Notes: generated by a model not told the origin, from the letters alone. Numbered from the stretch's first letter, positions 22,306-31,091 are shown. The stretch is 39,658 nucleotides of DNA from an uncultured Oscillospiraceae bacterium (GCA_910584285.1 CAJTYK010000018.1:1-39658); one strand, 5' to 3'. Made by a program: numbers and translations.

Positions 22306-23210
22306 TTGAAAAAAGCGAAACACGCCAACACCACCTCTCTCCAGCGCGCCACCCGGATGTGGAGCCCGCTGTTCCTGGGGCCTGTGGTCATCGCCTTTGT
22401 CATCGGCTTTGTCTGGCCCTTCCTCCAGGGTATCTGGCTGTCCCTGTGCCAGTTTAAAACCATCTCCAACGCCAAGTTCGTCGGCCTGAGCAATTACGCC
22501 AAGGCCTTCAGCGATGTGGGCTTCCGCACGCCTTCTGGTACACCGCTCTGTTCGCCATCGTATCGCTGGTGCTCATCAACGTGCTGGCCTTCGCCGTGGC
22601 CTACGCCCTGACCCAGGGGATCAAGGGGAGCAACCTGTTCCGCACCGTGTTCTTCATGCCCAACCTCATCGGCGGCATCGTGCTGGGCTATATCTGGTCC
22701 ATGATCTTTGACGGCATCCTGAGCTGGTACAACACCTCCATCCTGCTGGAGAGCAAATACGGCTTCTGGGGCCTGATCATCCTGATGTGCTGGCAGCAGA
22801 TCGGCTATATGATGATCATCTATATCGCGGGCTTGCAGAACGTCCCCGGCGAGATGCTGGAGGCCGCCCGCATCGACGGCGCCACCCGGATGCAGACCCT
22901 GTTCAAGGTCACCATCCCCAACGTGATGCCCTCCATCACCATCTGTATGTTCCTGTCCCTGACCAACGGTTTCAAGCTGTTCGACCAGAACCTGGCCCTC
23001 ACCGGCGGCCAGCCCTTCATTATCCAGCCCGGCGGCGCCACTGTCAAGACCACCGAGATGCTGGCCCTGAACATCTTCAACACCTTTAATGCCTCCGGTG
23101 CGTCCTCCCAGGGCGTGGCCCAGGCCAAAGCGGTGGTATTCTTCGTCCTGGTGGCCGGTCTGGGCCTGGCCCAGCTGGGCTACACTCGCAAACGGGAGGT
23201 GCAGCAGTAA
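22306..23210 (+). pseudogene. Sugar ABC permease (MalF/UgpA type), frameshifted
   Basis: Binding-protein-dependent permease of about 300 residues. The start is TTG at 22306 (AGAGGAG upstream). Frame 1 reads LKKAKHANTTSLQRATRMW, then WSPLFLGPVVIAFVIGFVWPF and the loop to KAFSDVGF. At about 22525-22531 (CGCACGCC) the frame breaks. From GCCTTCTGG onward another frame continues with AFWYTALFAIVSLVLINVL, FFMPNLIGGIVLGYIW and the EAA motif MLEAARIDGATRMQTLFKV, to the stop at 23210. A single missing base explains it. Everything else is intact, including the overlap with the next gene, so a sequencing error or a very recent or phase-variable mutation is more likely than old decay. Confidence 0.85.
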
Positions 23211-24070
23211 TGAACAAGACGAAGTCCATTTCCCCGGAGCGCCGCCGGAAGGCCATCCTGTCCGTGGTGCTGGCCGTGATCTGCGTGATCTATGTGCTGC
23301 CTGTGCTGGCGGTGGTGATCAACTCCTTCAAGCTGAACACCTTCGTCAAGACCGACACCTTCGCCCTGCCCACCGGTGAGATGTGGGCAGGCTTCCAGAA
23401 CTTCATCAAGGGCATGACCTTCGGCAACTACCCCTTCGCCAAGGCGGTGATCTACAGCGTGGTGATTACCGTGCTGTCCACCGCTCTGATCCTGCTGTGC
23501 ACCTCCATGGCCGCCTGGTACATCGCCCGGGTGAACTCCTTCTTCTGCAAGGTGCTTTACTTCCTGTGTGTGTTCTCCATGGTGGTCCCCTTCCAGATGG
23601 TCATGTACACCCTGTCCAAGACGGCCAACACCCTCCATCTGAACACCCCCTGGACCATCCCGGTCGTCTATCTGGGCTTCGGCGCGGGGCTGGCCATCTT
23701 CATGTTCGTGGGCTTCGTCAAGTCCATCCCCCTGGAGATTGAGGAGGCCGCCGCCATTGACGGCTGTGGGCCCCTGCGCACCTACTTCTCCGTGGTGGTG
23801 CCCATGCTCAAGCCCACCATGATCTCCGTGGGTATCCTGGAGATCATGTGGGTGTGGAACGACTTCCTGCTGCCCTACCTGGTGCTGGACAAGAACCTGT
23901 ACCGCACCATCCCCATCCACATCCAGTATCTGAAGGGCAGCTACGGCACCGTGGATCTGGGCGCCACCATGGCCCTGATCCTGCTGTCCATCATCCCGGT
24001 GATCGTGTTCTATCTCACCTGCCAGAAGCACATCATCAAGGGCGTGGCCGCCGGCGCCGTCAAGGGCTGA
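23210..24070 (+). CDS. Sugar ABC permease (MalG type)
   Basis: A 286-residue inner-membrane permease with six hydrophobic segments (first about residues 16-37, last about 260-277) and the EAA loop EEAAAIDGCGPLRTYFSVVV (about 181-200) that contacts the ATPase. The ATG overlaps the previous stop by one base (TAATG), implying translational coupling to the frameshifted permease; if that shift is real, expression of this gene may fall too. No ATP-binding subunit is encoded nearby, so it likely uses a shared MsmX/MsmK-type ATPase. Confidence 0.92.
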   Translation: MNKTKSISPERRRKAILSVVLAVICVIYVLPVLAVVINSFKLNTFVKTDTFALPTGEMWAGFQNFIKGMTFGNYPFAKAVIYSVVITVLSTALILLCTSMAAWYIARVNSFFCKVLYFLCVFSMVVPFQMVMYTLSKTANTLHLNTPWTIPVVYLGFGAGLAIFMFVGFVKSIPLEIEEAAAIDGCGPLRTYFSVVVPMLKPTMISVGILEIMWVWNDFLLPYLVLDKNLYRTIPIHIQYLKGSYGTVDLGATMALILLSIIPVIVFYLTCQKHIIKGVAAGAVKG

Positions 24071-24091
24071 TTCCTGAAAGGAGGGATACGG

Positions 24092-25102
24092 ATGACCATT
24101 AAGGATATCGCGCGGCTGTCGGGCGTGGGCGTGGCCACCGTGTCCCGGGTGCTGAATGACCACCCCGACGTGTCGGAGGACACCCGTCGGAGGGTGCTGG
24201 CAGTGGTGGCGGAGCAGGGCTTCCAGCCCAACACCAACGCCAAGCACCTCAAGCAGCAGACCAGCGCCTCCGTGGCCCTGATCGTCAAGGGCACCATGAA
24301 TATGCTCTTTGCCGACCTGGTGGAGCGGTGCCAGCAGCTTTTGCAGGACGCAGGCCGGGACGCGGCGGTGTATTACTTGGACGAGGACGCCAACGAGGTG
24401 GCCTACGCCCTCCAGCTCTGCCGGGAGCGCAAGCCCCAGGGGATCCTCTTTTTGGGGGGCGATCTGGAGTTTTTCCAGGCGGAGTTCGGCGGAATCAGCG
24501 TGCCCTGCGTCCTGCTGACAAACTCCGCCCGGGAGCTGGGCTTTGCCAACCTGTCCTCCCTCACCACCGACGACGAGGAGGCCGCCCGGCAGGTGATCCG
24601 CTTCCTGGCCGACCAGGGCCACCGGAACATCGGCCTTTTGGGGGGCAACTGGTCGTGCACCCAGATCAGCTACCGCCGGGTGCGGGGCTGCCAGCGGGCC
24701 TTTGACGAGCTGGGCCTGCCCTTTGACCCCCGGCGCTGCGAGCCCTGCCGCTACTCCCTGCCCGACGCCTACGACACCACCAAGCGGCTGCTGGCCCGCT
24801 GCCCGGAGCTCACCGCCCTGTTCTGCATCAGCGACGTGATGGCCATGGGCGCCATCCGGGCCATTCGGGATCTGGGCCGCAGGGTGCCGGAGGACGTGTC
24901 CGTGGTGGGCTACGACGGCATTCCCCTGTCCCAGTTCTCCGTCCCCCGGCTGGCCACCGTCCGGCAGGACACCCAGCTGCTGGCGGAGCAGGGGGTGGAG
25001 CTGCTGCTGCGTGGTATCCAGCGGCCCTGTCCCCCCGTTCACAACGTGGTGCCCTTCCAGCTCATCTCTGGGGGAAGCGTAGCATCACCCCGGACGGCCT
25101 GA
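24092..25102 (+). CDS. LacI-family transcriptional regulator
   Basis: A 336-residue repressor-type regulator. The N-terminal LacI HTH is textbook (TIKDIARLSGVGVATVSRVL at residues 2-21, then the hinge helix region to about 60). A periplasmic-binding-like sensor domain follows, with VALIVKG, GILFLGGDLEFF, the C-lobe GHRNIGLLGG (about 178-187) and VPEDVSVVGYDGI. AAAGGAGG precedes the ATG. It sits in the operon it probably controls; candidate CG-centred operators lie at 20697-20729 upstream of the first gene. Confidence 0.93.
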   Translation: MTIKDIARLSGVGVATVSRVLNDHPDVSEDTRRRVLAVVAEQGFQPNTNAKHLKQQTSASVALIVKGTMNMLFADLVERCQQLLQDAGRDAAVYYLDEDANEVAYALQLCRERKPQGILFLGGDLEFFQAEFGGISVPCVLLTNSARELGFANLSSLTTDDEEAARQVIRFLADQGHRNIGLLGGNWSCTQISYRRVRGCQRAFDELGLPFDPRRCEPCRYSLPDAYDTTKRLLARCPELTALFCISDVMAMGAIRAIRDLGRRVPEDVSVVGYDGIPLSQFSVPRLATVRQDTQLLAEQGVELLLRGIQRPCPPVHNVVPFQLISGGSVASPRTA

Positions 25103-25115
25103 CCTATCAAACCCC

Positions 25116-25148
25116 AGCCGCCGGACTGCTCCACGGTCCGGCGGCTTT
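25116..25148 (+). terminator. Stem-loop between the LacI gene and malQ
   Basis: AGCCGCCGGAC (25116-25126) and GTCCGGCGGCT (25136-25146) form an 11-bp stem followed by only a short T-run. It probably acts as a leaky terminator or mRNA-stabilising structure rather than a full stop, since malQ lacks an obvious promoter of its own. Confidence 0.55.
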
Positions 25149-25169
25149 GACGAAAGGTGGAACCTTGTG

Positions 25170-26663
25170 ATGAGATCCGCCGGCATCTTAATGCCCATCT
25201 CCTCTCTGCCCTCCCCCTGCGGCATCGGCGCCCTGGGCGCCGCCGCCCGGGAGTTTGTGGATTTCCTCGCCGCCGGGGGACAGTCCTGCTGGCAGATCCT
25301 GCCCATCTGCCCCACCAGCTACGGTGACTCCCCCTACCAGTCCTTTTCCTCCTATGCCGGCAACCCCTATTTCATCGACCTGGACACCCTGGCGGATCAG
25401 GGCCTCCTCCAGCGGTCGGAGTACCAGGAGCTTGACTGGGGGGACGACCCCACCCGGGTGGACTACGCCCTGCTCTACCAGCGGCGCTACCCGGTGCTGC
25501 GCCGCGCCGCCCGGCGGCTGCTGGCCGCCCCCCCGGCGGACTTCGCCCCCTTCCTGGCGGACAACGGGGTCTGGCTGGAGGACTACGCCCTGTTCATGGC
25601 GCTGAAGGACAAATTCGGCGGCGTGTCCTGGTTCCAATGGCCCGAGGAGCTGCGGCGGCGGGATCCCGCCGCGCTGAAGGCCGCCGAGCAGGAGCTATCC
25701 CAGGACATCTCGTTCTGGAAAGCCGTCCAGTACCTCTTTTTCGCCCAGTGGCGGAGCTTGAAGGAGTACGCCAACCAGAAGGGCGTGTCCATCATCGGCG
25801 ACCTGCCCATCTATGTGGCCGGGGACAGCGCCGACGTGTGGGCCAATCCGGGGCAGTTCCAGCTGGACGAAAACCTCATGCCCACCGAGGTGTCCGGCTG
25901 CCCCCCCGACGGCTTTGCCGCCGACGGCCAGCTCTGGGGCAACCCCCTCTTTGACTGGGAGCGGATGAAGCGGGACGGCTACCAGTGGTGGCTGCGGCGC
26001 ATCGCCTTCCAGCTAAAGATCTACGACGTGCTGCGCATCGACCACTTCCGGGCCTTTGATGCCTACTACGCCATCCCCTACGGGGATGACACCGCCCGAA
26101 ACGGCCGCTGGCGGCCCGGCCCCGGCATGGACTTCTTCCGGGCCGTCAACGAGAAGCTGGGGCGGCAGAACATCATCGCCGAGGATCTGGGCTTTCTCAC
26201 CGACTCGGTGCGGGAGCTGCTGCGGGAGACAGGCTATCCCGGCATGAAGGTGCTGGAACTGGCCTTCGACAGCCGGGATCCCGCCCCCGGCTACCTGCCC
26301 CACTGCTACCCAACCAACTGCGTGGCCTACCCCGGCACCCACGACAACGACACCATCCAGGGCTGGCTGGCCTCCGCCGCCCCCGAGGACGCCGCCTTCG
26401 CCAAGGCGTACCTGCGCCTCAACAAGCGGGAGGGCTACCACTGGGGGATGATGCGCACGGCCTGGGCCTCCCCCGCCGATCTGGCGGTGATTCAGGCCCA
26501 GGATCTGCTGGGCCTGGGCAGCGAGGCCCGGATGAACACCCCCTCCACCCTGGGGGGCAACTGGCAGTGGCGGGCTCTGCCCGGCTCCTTCTCCCCTCGG
26601 CTGGCCCGCCGCCTGCGCCGGGAGATGGAGGTATACCAGCGTCTGCCGGGACAGGACGAATAA
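25170..26663 (+). CDS. malQ: 4-alpha-glucanotransferase (amylomaltase, GH77)
   Basis: Transfers alpha-1,4-glucan segments between maltodextrins, releasing glucose, in the cytoplasm. 497 residues from the ATG at 25170; a GTG directly before it at 25167 is equally spaced from AAAGGTGG. GH77 motifs are clear: GILMPISSLPSPCGIG at the N-terminus, the nucleophile Asp in VLRIDHFRAFDAYY (about 290), the acid/base Glu in IIAEDLGFL (about 337), and PGTHDNDTIQGW (about 388). Placement behind the ABC transporter and LacI gene makes a maltodextrin uptake and processing unit. Confidence 0.95.
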   Translation: MRSAGILMPISSLPSPCGIGALGAAAREFVDFLAAGGQSCWQILPICPTSYGDSPYQSFSSYAGNPYFIDLDTLADQGLLQRSEYQELDWGDDPTRVDYALLYQRRYPVLRRAARRLLAAPPADFAPFLADNGVWLEDYALFMALKDKFGGVSWFQWPEELRRRDPAALKAAEQELSQDISFWKAVQYLFFAQWRSLKEYANQKGVSIIGDLPIYVAGDSADVWANPGQFQLDENLMPTEVSGCPPDGFAADGQLWGNPLFDWERMKRDGYQWWLRRIAFQLKIYDVLRIDHFRAFDAYYAIPYGDDTARNGRWRPGPGMDFFRAVNEKLGRQNIIAEDLGFLTDSVRELLRETGYPGMKVLELAFDSRDPAPGYLPHCYPTNCVAYPGTHDNDTIQGWLASAAPEDAAFAKAYLRLNKREGYHWGMMRTAWASPADLAVIQAQDLLGLGSEARMNTPSTLGGNWQWRALPGSFSPRLARRLRREMEVYQRLPGQDE

Positions 26664-26672
26664 AGCGGAACG

Positions 26673-26707
26673 CGCCCGCCCCCAATTTTCACGGGGGCGG
26701 GCGTTTT
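26673..26707 (+). terminator. Terminator of the ABC-malQ operon
   Basis: CGCCCGCCCCC (26673-26683) pairs with GGGGGCGGGCG (26693-26703), then TTTT. Confidence 0.9.
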
Positions 26708-26712
26708 GCCGC

Positions 26713-26763
26713 TTGAACCGGGCGGACGGTTATGGTACAATAGCCGCAAAGCAGCTATTGTAC
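26713..26763 (+). promoter_or_regulatory. Fructokinase promoter with inverted repeat over the -10
   Basis: TTGAAC (26713-26718), 17 bases, TACAAT (26736-26741). GTACAATAGC (26735-26744) and GCTATTGTAC (26754-26763) form a perfect 10-bp inverted repeat with 9 bases between, the left arm being the -10 box. It is an operator-like arrangement; a transcript hairpin is not possible for the full left arm because it lies upstream of the start. Confidence 0.7.
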
Positions 26764-26835
26764 TTTCATTTTAAGCCGCGGCACGGCGCTTGATATCCAA
26801 AACGCCTGGAATCACCTGGGAATGGGGGAACTGCT

Positions 26836-27801
26836 ATGTCAGCCAATCGTTTCGACGTCACCGCCTTGGGCGAGCTGCTGGTAGACTTCACGGAGAACGG
26901 CCAAAGCGGCCAGGGCAATACCCTCTTTGAGGCCAACCCCGGCGGCGCGCCCTGCAACGTGCTGGCCATGCTAAAGAAGCTGGGCCGCTCCTGCGCCTTT
27001 GTGGGCAAGGTGGGGGAGGATATGTTCGGCCATCTCCTCCGGGACGTGGCCGCGGAGGCGGGGATCTGCATGGATCACCTGGTATTTGACCGGGACGCCC
27101 GCACCACCCTGGCCTTCGTAAAGACCTTTGCCAACGGCGACCGGGACTTCTCCTTCTACCGCAACCCCGGCGCGGATCTGCTGCTGACAGAGGACGAGCT
27201 GCCCCTGGACGTCATCGCCAACAGCCGGATCTTCCACTTCGGCACCCTATCCATGACCCACGAGGGGGTGCGGAAGGCCACCTGTAAAGCTATCGACTGC
27301 GCCAAGGCGGGCGGCGCGCTGATCTCCTTCGACCCCAACCTGCGCCCGCCCCTGTGGGCCAGCCTGGAGGATGCCCGGGCCCAGATCTCCTATGGCCTCG
27401 CCCACTGTGATATTTTGAAAATCGCCGACAACGAGCTGGAGTTCATGACCGGCGAGACGGATTTCGACAGGGGGGCAGCCCTGCTGCGGGAGCGCTACCC
27501 CAACCTCAAGCTGTGTAACGTCACCGCCGGGGCGGAGGGCAGCTACTCCTATTATGCGGACAAGCGGGTGTTCGTCCCCGCCTGCAAGCTGGGCGGCACC
27601 ATCGAAACCACCGGGGCGGGGGACACCTTCTGCGCCTGCGTGCTGAACTTCGTGCTGGAGCGAGGCCTGGACGGCCTCACTGAGGCGGATCTCACCGAGA
27701 TGCTCCGTTTCGCCAACACGGCGGCCTACCTGGTCACCACCCGGAAGGGGGCCATCCGCTCCATGCCGGAGCGGGCGGAGGTGGAGGCCCTGCTGGATTG
27801 A
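26836..27801 (+). CDS. PfkB-family carbohydrate kinase, probably fructokinase
   Basis: A 321-residue ribokinase-fold kinase, probably ATP-dependent phosphorylation of fructose at O6. It has the N-terminal sugar-site GELLVDF and GGAPCNVLAMLKKLG (about residues 35-50), FDPNLRPPLW (about 160-169) and the C-terminal signature IETTGAGDTFCACVLNFVL with the catalytic Asp (about 260). The ATG at 26836 has only a modest ribosome binding site (GGGGGAACTGCT). It is transcribed separately from malQ, between two strong terminators, under a promoter with a palindromic operator. Fructose specificity is by resemblance; other sugars are possible. Confidence 0.88.
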   Translation: MSANRFDVTALGELLVDFTENGQSGQGNTLFEANPGGAPCNVLAMLKKLGRSCAFVGKVGEDMFGHLLRDVAAEAGICMDHLVFDRDARTTLAFVKTFANGDRDFSFYRNPGADLLLTEDELPLDVIANSRIFHFGTLSMTHEGVRKATCKAIDCAKAGGALISFDPNLRPPLWASLEDARAQISYGLAHCDILKIADNELEFMTGETDFDRGAALLRERYPNLKLCNVTAGAEGSYSYYADKRVFVPACKLGGTIETTGAGDTFCACVLNFVLERGLDGLTEADLTEMLRFANTAAYLVTTRKGAIRSMPERAEVEALLD

Positions 27802-27806
27802 AACGC

Positions 27807-27843
27807 AAAAATCCCGTCCGGCTGAGCCGGACGGGATTTTTTT
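27807..27843. terminator. Bidirectional terminator, fructokinase / hydrolase
   Basis: A 16-bp stem (27807-27822 with 27826-27841) with A5 and T-rich ends and a TGA loop. It overlaps the stop codon of the minus-strand hydrolase. Confidence 0.92.
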
Positions 27844-28792
27844 ACCCCATATGTTTGTCTAAAAACGCTTCAACCGTGGCCCAGTACAGCTCCGGATCCG
27901 TGCCGGCCGCCCCACCATGGGCCGCGCCGGGGATGGACAGCCGTTCCTTGTCTGTACTGGCGCAGGCGTCGTATACCACGTCCAGCATGGCATAGGGCAC
28001 AAATGTGTCGTCCTCCCCGTGGATGAACAGCATGGGCAGGCTGGTCTTTTTCAGCTGCTCTACCGCCGACGCCTCCTTAAAGCTCCACCCTGCCCGCACA
28101 CGGGTCACCAGGGAGGCAGCGTCCAGCACCGGGAAGGTGGGCAGGCCGAACAGCTCCTGGAGCTGCCCCGCGAACTCGTCCCACACCGACGAGTAGCCGC
28201 AGTCCTCGATCACGCACTTCACGTTGGGGGCCAGATCCGCCTCCCCGGCGGTCATCATCACCGTGGCCCCGCCCATGGACACGCCGAACAGCATGATCTC
28301 TGCCTGGGGATCCTCCTCCACGATGGTATCCACCCAGGCCACAATGTCCCGGCGCTCCGGCCAGCCCATGCCGGCGTAGCGTCCCTCGCTGAGTTCGTGG
28401 GCCCGGGCGGCGGGGGCCAGCACGCTGTACCCCATTTCGTAAAACTTCGCGGCGAATCCGCCCTCGTACTGGGGAATGCTGCCGTAGCCGTGGCAGATCA
28501 CCGCGTATTTGTGGCTGCCCTCCCGGGGCAAGTACAGGCCGTGGAGCTTCAGCCCGTCGTGGCTGGTAAGCCAGCGGTCCTCGCTGCTTTCGGCGAACCA
28601 GGCGTACTTCCCCTCCAGCGTCAGGCTCTCCAGGTCTACGGCGCTGAGCATACCGCCCCCCTGGGGATCCAGGGCGAAACGGAACAGGTAGTTCCCCGCG
28701 AAGGCCAGCGCCCCGGCCGCCAATACCAGCAGGACGGCCAGCACAATCAGGGCAATTTTCAGCCCGCGGCGTTTTTTCCCGGTCTTTTCCAT
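27842..28792 (-). CDS. Membrane-anchored alpha/beta hydrolase
   Basis: A 316-residue serine hydrolase of the YqkD/BAAT-like group. An N-terminal hydrophobic anchor (residues about 11-33, LKIALIVLAVLLVLAAGAL) precedes the hydrolase fold: oxyanion VICHGYGS (about 98), nucleophile elbow FGVSMGG (about 168-174), acid Asp in HGEDDTFVP, and catalytic His in GAAHGG (about 288). The active site is probably outside the cell. It follows the flavoprotein gene by 27 bases on the same strand, so the two are likely co-transcribed. The substrate is unknown. Confidence 0.85.
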   Translation of the reverse strand: MEKTGKKRRGLKIALIVLAVLLVLAAGALAFAGNYLFRFALDPQGGGMLSAVDLESLTLEGKYAWFAESSEDRWLTSHDGLKLHGLYLPREGSHKYAVICHGYGSIPQYEGGFAAKFYEMGYSVLAPAARAHELSEGRYAGMGWPERRDIVAWVDTIVEEDPQAEIMLFGVSMGGATVMMTAGEADLAPNVKCVIEDCGYSSVWDEFAGQLQELFGLPTFPVLDAASLVTRVRAGWSFKEASAVEQLKKTSLPMLFIHGEDDTFVPYAMLDVVYDACASTDKERLSIPGAAHGGAAGTDPELYWATVEAFLDKHMG

Positions 28793-28819
28793 TGGTCTTT
28801 CCCCCTTTGCGGGATCGGA

Positions 28820-29986
28820 TCAGAGCGTCGCCACGAACGCCTTCGCCAGCTCGCCCATCTGCGCCCGGTTCTCCTCCGTGGCGGCAGAGCGGATGGTGAT
28901 CTTCGGATCCAGGATGGTCAGCCCCTTCATGGCCTCCAGCTCGCCCAGCATGGTTTTCAGGGCGGAGGGGCCCCAGGAGCCGTTTTCCATCAGCCCCACC
29001 GTCCGATCCCGGAAGCCCTTGGACTTCAGACGGGCCAGAAACTGGGCCATGGGCGGGAACACCCCCGCGTCATAGCTGGACGCCGCCAGCATCAGACCGC
29101 TGTACCGGAAGGCCCCGGCCACCGCCTCCGCCCAGTCCCGCCGGGTCAGGTCGATGGCCTCCACGGCCAGCCCCTCCCCCCGCAGCTTGTCCGCCAGCTC
29201 CAGCGCCGCCCGGGCGGTGTTGCCGTGGATGGAAGCGTAGGCCACCAGCACGCCCTTCTCCTCCGGCACGTACCGGCTCCACAGATCGTACTTCTCCAGG
29301 GCCAGGGCCAGCCCCTCCCCGGACAGCACTGGGCCGTGGAGGGGACACACCCGCTTGAGGTCCAGCGCCGCCGCCTTTTTCAGCAGGGCCTGCACCTGCA
29401 CGCCGTACTTGCCCACAATGTTCAGGTAGTACCGCCGGGCCTCGTCCACCCAGGGGGCGGCGGGGTCGGCGTCTCCGAACCGGCCGAAGCCGTCGGCGGA
29501 GAACAGCGCCCCGCTGGTTTTCTCGTAGGACACCATCACCTCCGGCCAGTGCACCATGGGGGCCATGTAGAAGGCCAGCGTGTGGGTGCCCAGGGCCAGC
29601 TCCTCCCCCTCCTTCACGATGAGGGAGCGGTGGGCAAAGTCCCGGCCGGTGAAGGCGGCCAGCATGGGGAAGGTCTTGGCATTGCCCACCAGGGTCATGG
29701 CGGGGTATTTGTCCGCCAGGGTGGAAATGCTGCCCGCGTGGTCGGGCTCCATGTGGTGGATCACCAGATAGTCCGGCTCCCGGCCCTCCAGTGCCCCCGC
29801 TAAGTTGGACAGCCACTCCTCCGTCCTGCGGGGATCCACCGAGTCCAGCACAGCCACCTTCTCGTCCAGGATCACCCAGGAATTGTAGCTCACGCCGTTG
29901 GGGACGGCGTATTGGCTTTCAAACAGATCCAGATCTCCGTCAAAGCACCCCACCGGGCGGATTGCCGGGTCAAACGCAGCGCTCAT
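28820..29986 (-). CDS. A-type flavoprotein (FprA family diiron/FMN oxygen or NO reductase)
   Basis: Soluble enzyme that reduces O2 to water or NO to N2O, protecting anaerobes. The 388 residues comprise a metallo-beta-lactamase-like diiron domain (1-250) with HxExDH (His78, Glu80, Asp82, His83), a His in MVHWPEV (about 145), an Asp in FSADGFG and a His in CPLHGPV. A C-terminal flavodoxin domain starts YASIHGNTARAALEL (about 250). It has no rubredoxin domain, so electrons come from a separate partner. The ATG at 29986 has AAGGAAGG upstream, and a promoter lies at 30032-30060. Confidence 0.93.
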   Translation of the reverse strand: MSAAFDPAIRPVGCFDGDLDLFESQYAVPNGVSYNSWVILDEKVAVLDSVDPRRTEEWLSNLAGALEGREPDYLVIHHMEPDHAGSISTLADKYPAMTLVGNAKTFPMLAAFTGRDFAHRSLIVKEGEELALGTHTLAFYMAPMVHWPEVMVSYEKTSGALFSADGFGRFGDADPAAPWVDEARRYYLNIVGKYGVQVQALLKKAAALDLKRVCPLHGPVLSGEGLALALEKYDLWSRYVPEEKGVLVAYASIHGNTARAALELADKLRGEGLAVEAIDLTRRDWAEAVAGAFRYSGLMLAASSYDAGVFPPMAQFLARLKSKGFRDRTVGLMENGSWGPSALKTMLGELEAMKGLTILDPKITIRSAATEENRAQMGELAKAFVATL

Positions 29987-30031
29987 TTGTACTCACAGCC
30001 TTCCTTCGTTGATGTCGGATCGATCTCCCTG

Positions 30032-30060
30032 ATCTTACTATGGACGGCCCGCCCCGTCAA
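30032..30060 (-). promoter_or_regulatory. Sigma-A-like promoter of the flavoprotein-hydrolase pair
   Basis: On the minus strand TTGACG (30060-30055), 17 bases, TAAGAT (30037-30032). Confidence 0.6.
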
Positions 30061-30093
30061 GCGGCAATTTGCCCAGATTCCGGCGGTTTTCCC

Positions 30094-30122
30094 TTGACTT
30101 TCCCAAAGGGCTCTGCTATGAT
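30094..30122 (+). promoter_or_regulatory. Sigma-A-like promoter of the degV-family gene
   Basis: TTGACT (30094-30099), 17 bases, TATGAT (30117-30122), divergent from the flavoprotein promoter. Confidence 0.7.
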
Positions 30123-30156
30123 GTAATTATCAAAATGATGTTTGGGGTTTTTTTGT

Positions 30157-30993
30157 ATGAGTTTCAAAATCATTGTCGACAGCTGCTGCGACCTCAGCCC
30201 CGAGGTGCTGTCCACCGGGGTATACCAGAGCATCCCCCTTACCATCCACGTGGGGGAGAACGAGTTCCGGGACGACGAGACGCTGCGCACCGAGGAGCTG
30301 GTGGACGCCATGGCCATGTGCCAGGAGGCGTCTCACACCGCCTGCCCCGCCCCGGCGGAGTACCTGGCGGCCTATGAGGCGGCGGAGGGGGACGTGTACG
30401 TGGTCACCCTGTCTGCCCTGCTGTCCGGCTCCCACAACAGCGCCTGGCAGGCCGCCCAGATCTTCCATGAGGAGCACCCGGATCGGAACCTCCACGTGTT
30501 CAACTCCTGTTCTGCCTCCGCCGGGGAGACGAAAATTGCCCTCACCCTGTCCAAGCTGGCGGGCTCCGGGATGCCCTTCGACGAGGTGGTGGCGGAGATG
30601 GATCGGCGCATCGCCCGGATGAACACCCTGTTTGTGCTGGAAAATCTGGACGTGCTGCGCAAGGCGGGGCGGCTCACCCGGGTGCAGTCCCTGGTCACCG
30701 GGGCGCTGCGGGTGAAGCTGGTCATGGGCTCCACCCCCCAGGGGGAGATCATGCGCCACGGGCAGGCGCTATCCATCAAGCAGGCGCTGAACAAGCTGTG
30801 CGCCATCATGTCGGCGGACGAGCGCCACCGGGGGCAACTGCTGTGCATCTCCCACTGCCTGTGCCGGGAGCGGGCGGAGTACCTGCGGGCGCTGGCCTTC
30901 AAGACCTGCGATTTCGCCGACGTGCGCATCGAGGAGACGAGGGGGATCAGCTCCTTCTACGCCAACTCCGGGGGCATTGTGGCGGCGTACTGA
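30157..30993 (+). CDS. DegV-family fatty-acid-binding protein
   Basis: A 278-residue DegV/FakB-like protein; in FakB the family presents fatty acids to the FakA kinase for phospholipid synthesis. Seen: FKIIVDSCCDLSP at the N-terminus, IPLTIHVGENEFRDDE (about 27-42), LSALLSGSHNSAWQAA (about 86-101) with the Ser that contacts the lipid carboxylate, and GGIVAAY at the end. The ATG at 30157 gives the family N-terminus, but the leader is about 30 bases and T-rich, with only GGGG as a poor ribosome binding site, so translation may be weak or start differently. Monocistronic, with a terminator after it. Confidence 0.88.
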   Translation: MSFKIIVDSCCDLSPEVLSTGVYQSIPLTIHVGENEFRDDETLRTEELVDAMAMCQEASHTACPAPAEYLAAYEAAEGDVYVVTLSALLSGSHNSAWQAAQIFHEEHPDRNLHVFNSCSASAGETKIALTLSKLAGSGMPFDEVVAEMDRRIARMNTLFVLENLDVLRKAGRLTRVQSLVTGALRVKLVMGSTPQGEIMRHGQALSIKQALNKLCAIMSADERHRGQLLCISHCLCRERAEYLRALAFKTCDFADVRIEETRGISSFYANSGGIVAAY

Positions 30994-31010
30994 GCCATAC
31001 AACTCAAACA

Positions 31011-31048
31011 GGGGGCTGCGGCTTGGACTGCCGCGGCCCCCTTTCTTT
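31011..31048 (+). terminator. Terminator of the degV-family gene
   Basis: GGGGGCTGCGGC (31011-31022) and GCCGCGGCCCCC (31030-31041) form a 12-bp stem with one wobble pair, then TTTCTTT. Confidence 0.88.
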
Positions 31049-31091
31049 CGCAAGTCTTAAAAAACTCGCCCTTCCCACAGCGGGCTGGGTA

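Noticed and set aside
22525..22531. Programmed frameshift in the permease
   Set aside because: No slippery heptamer or downstream pseudoknot is apparent; a lost base is simpler.
23180..25042. 620-codon minus-strand frame opposite the permease and LacI genes
   Set aside because: His/Gly/Gln-rich mirror frame over three well-supported genes.
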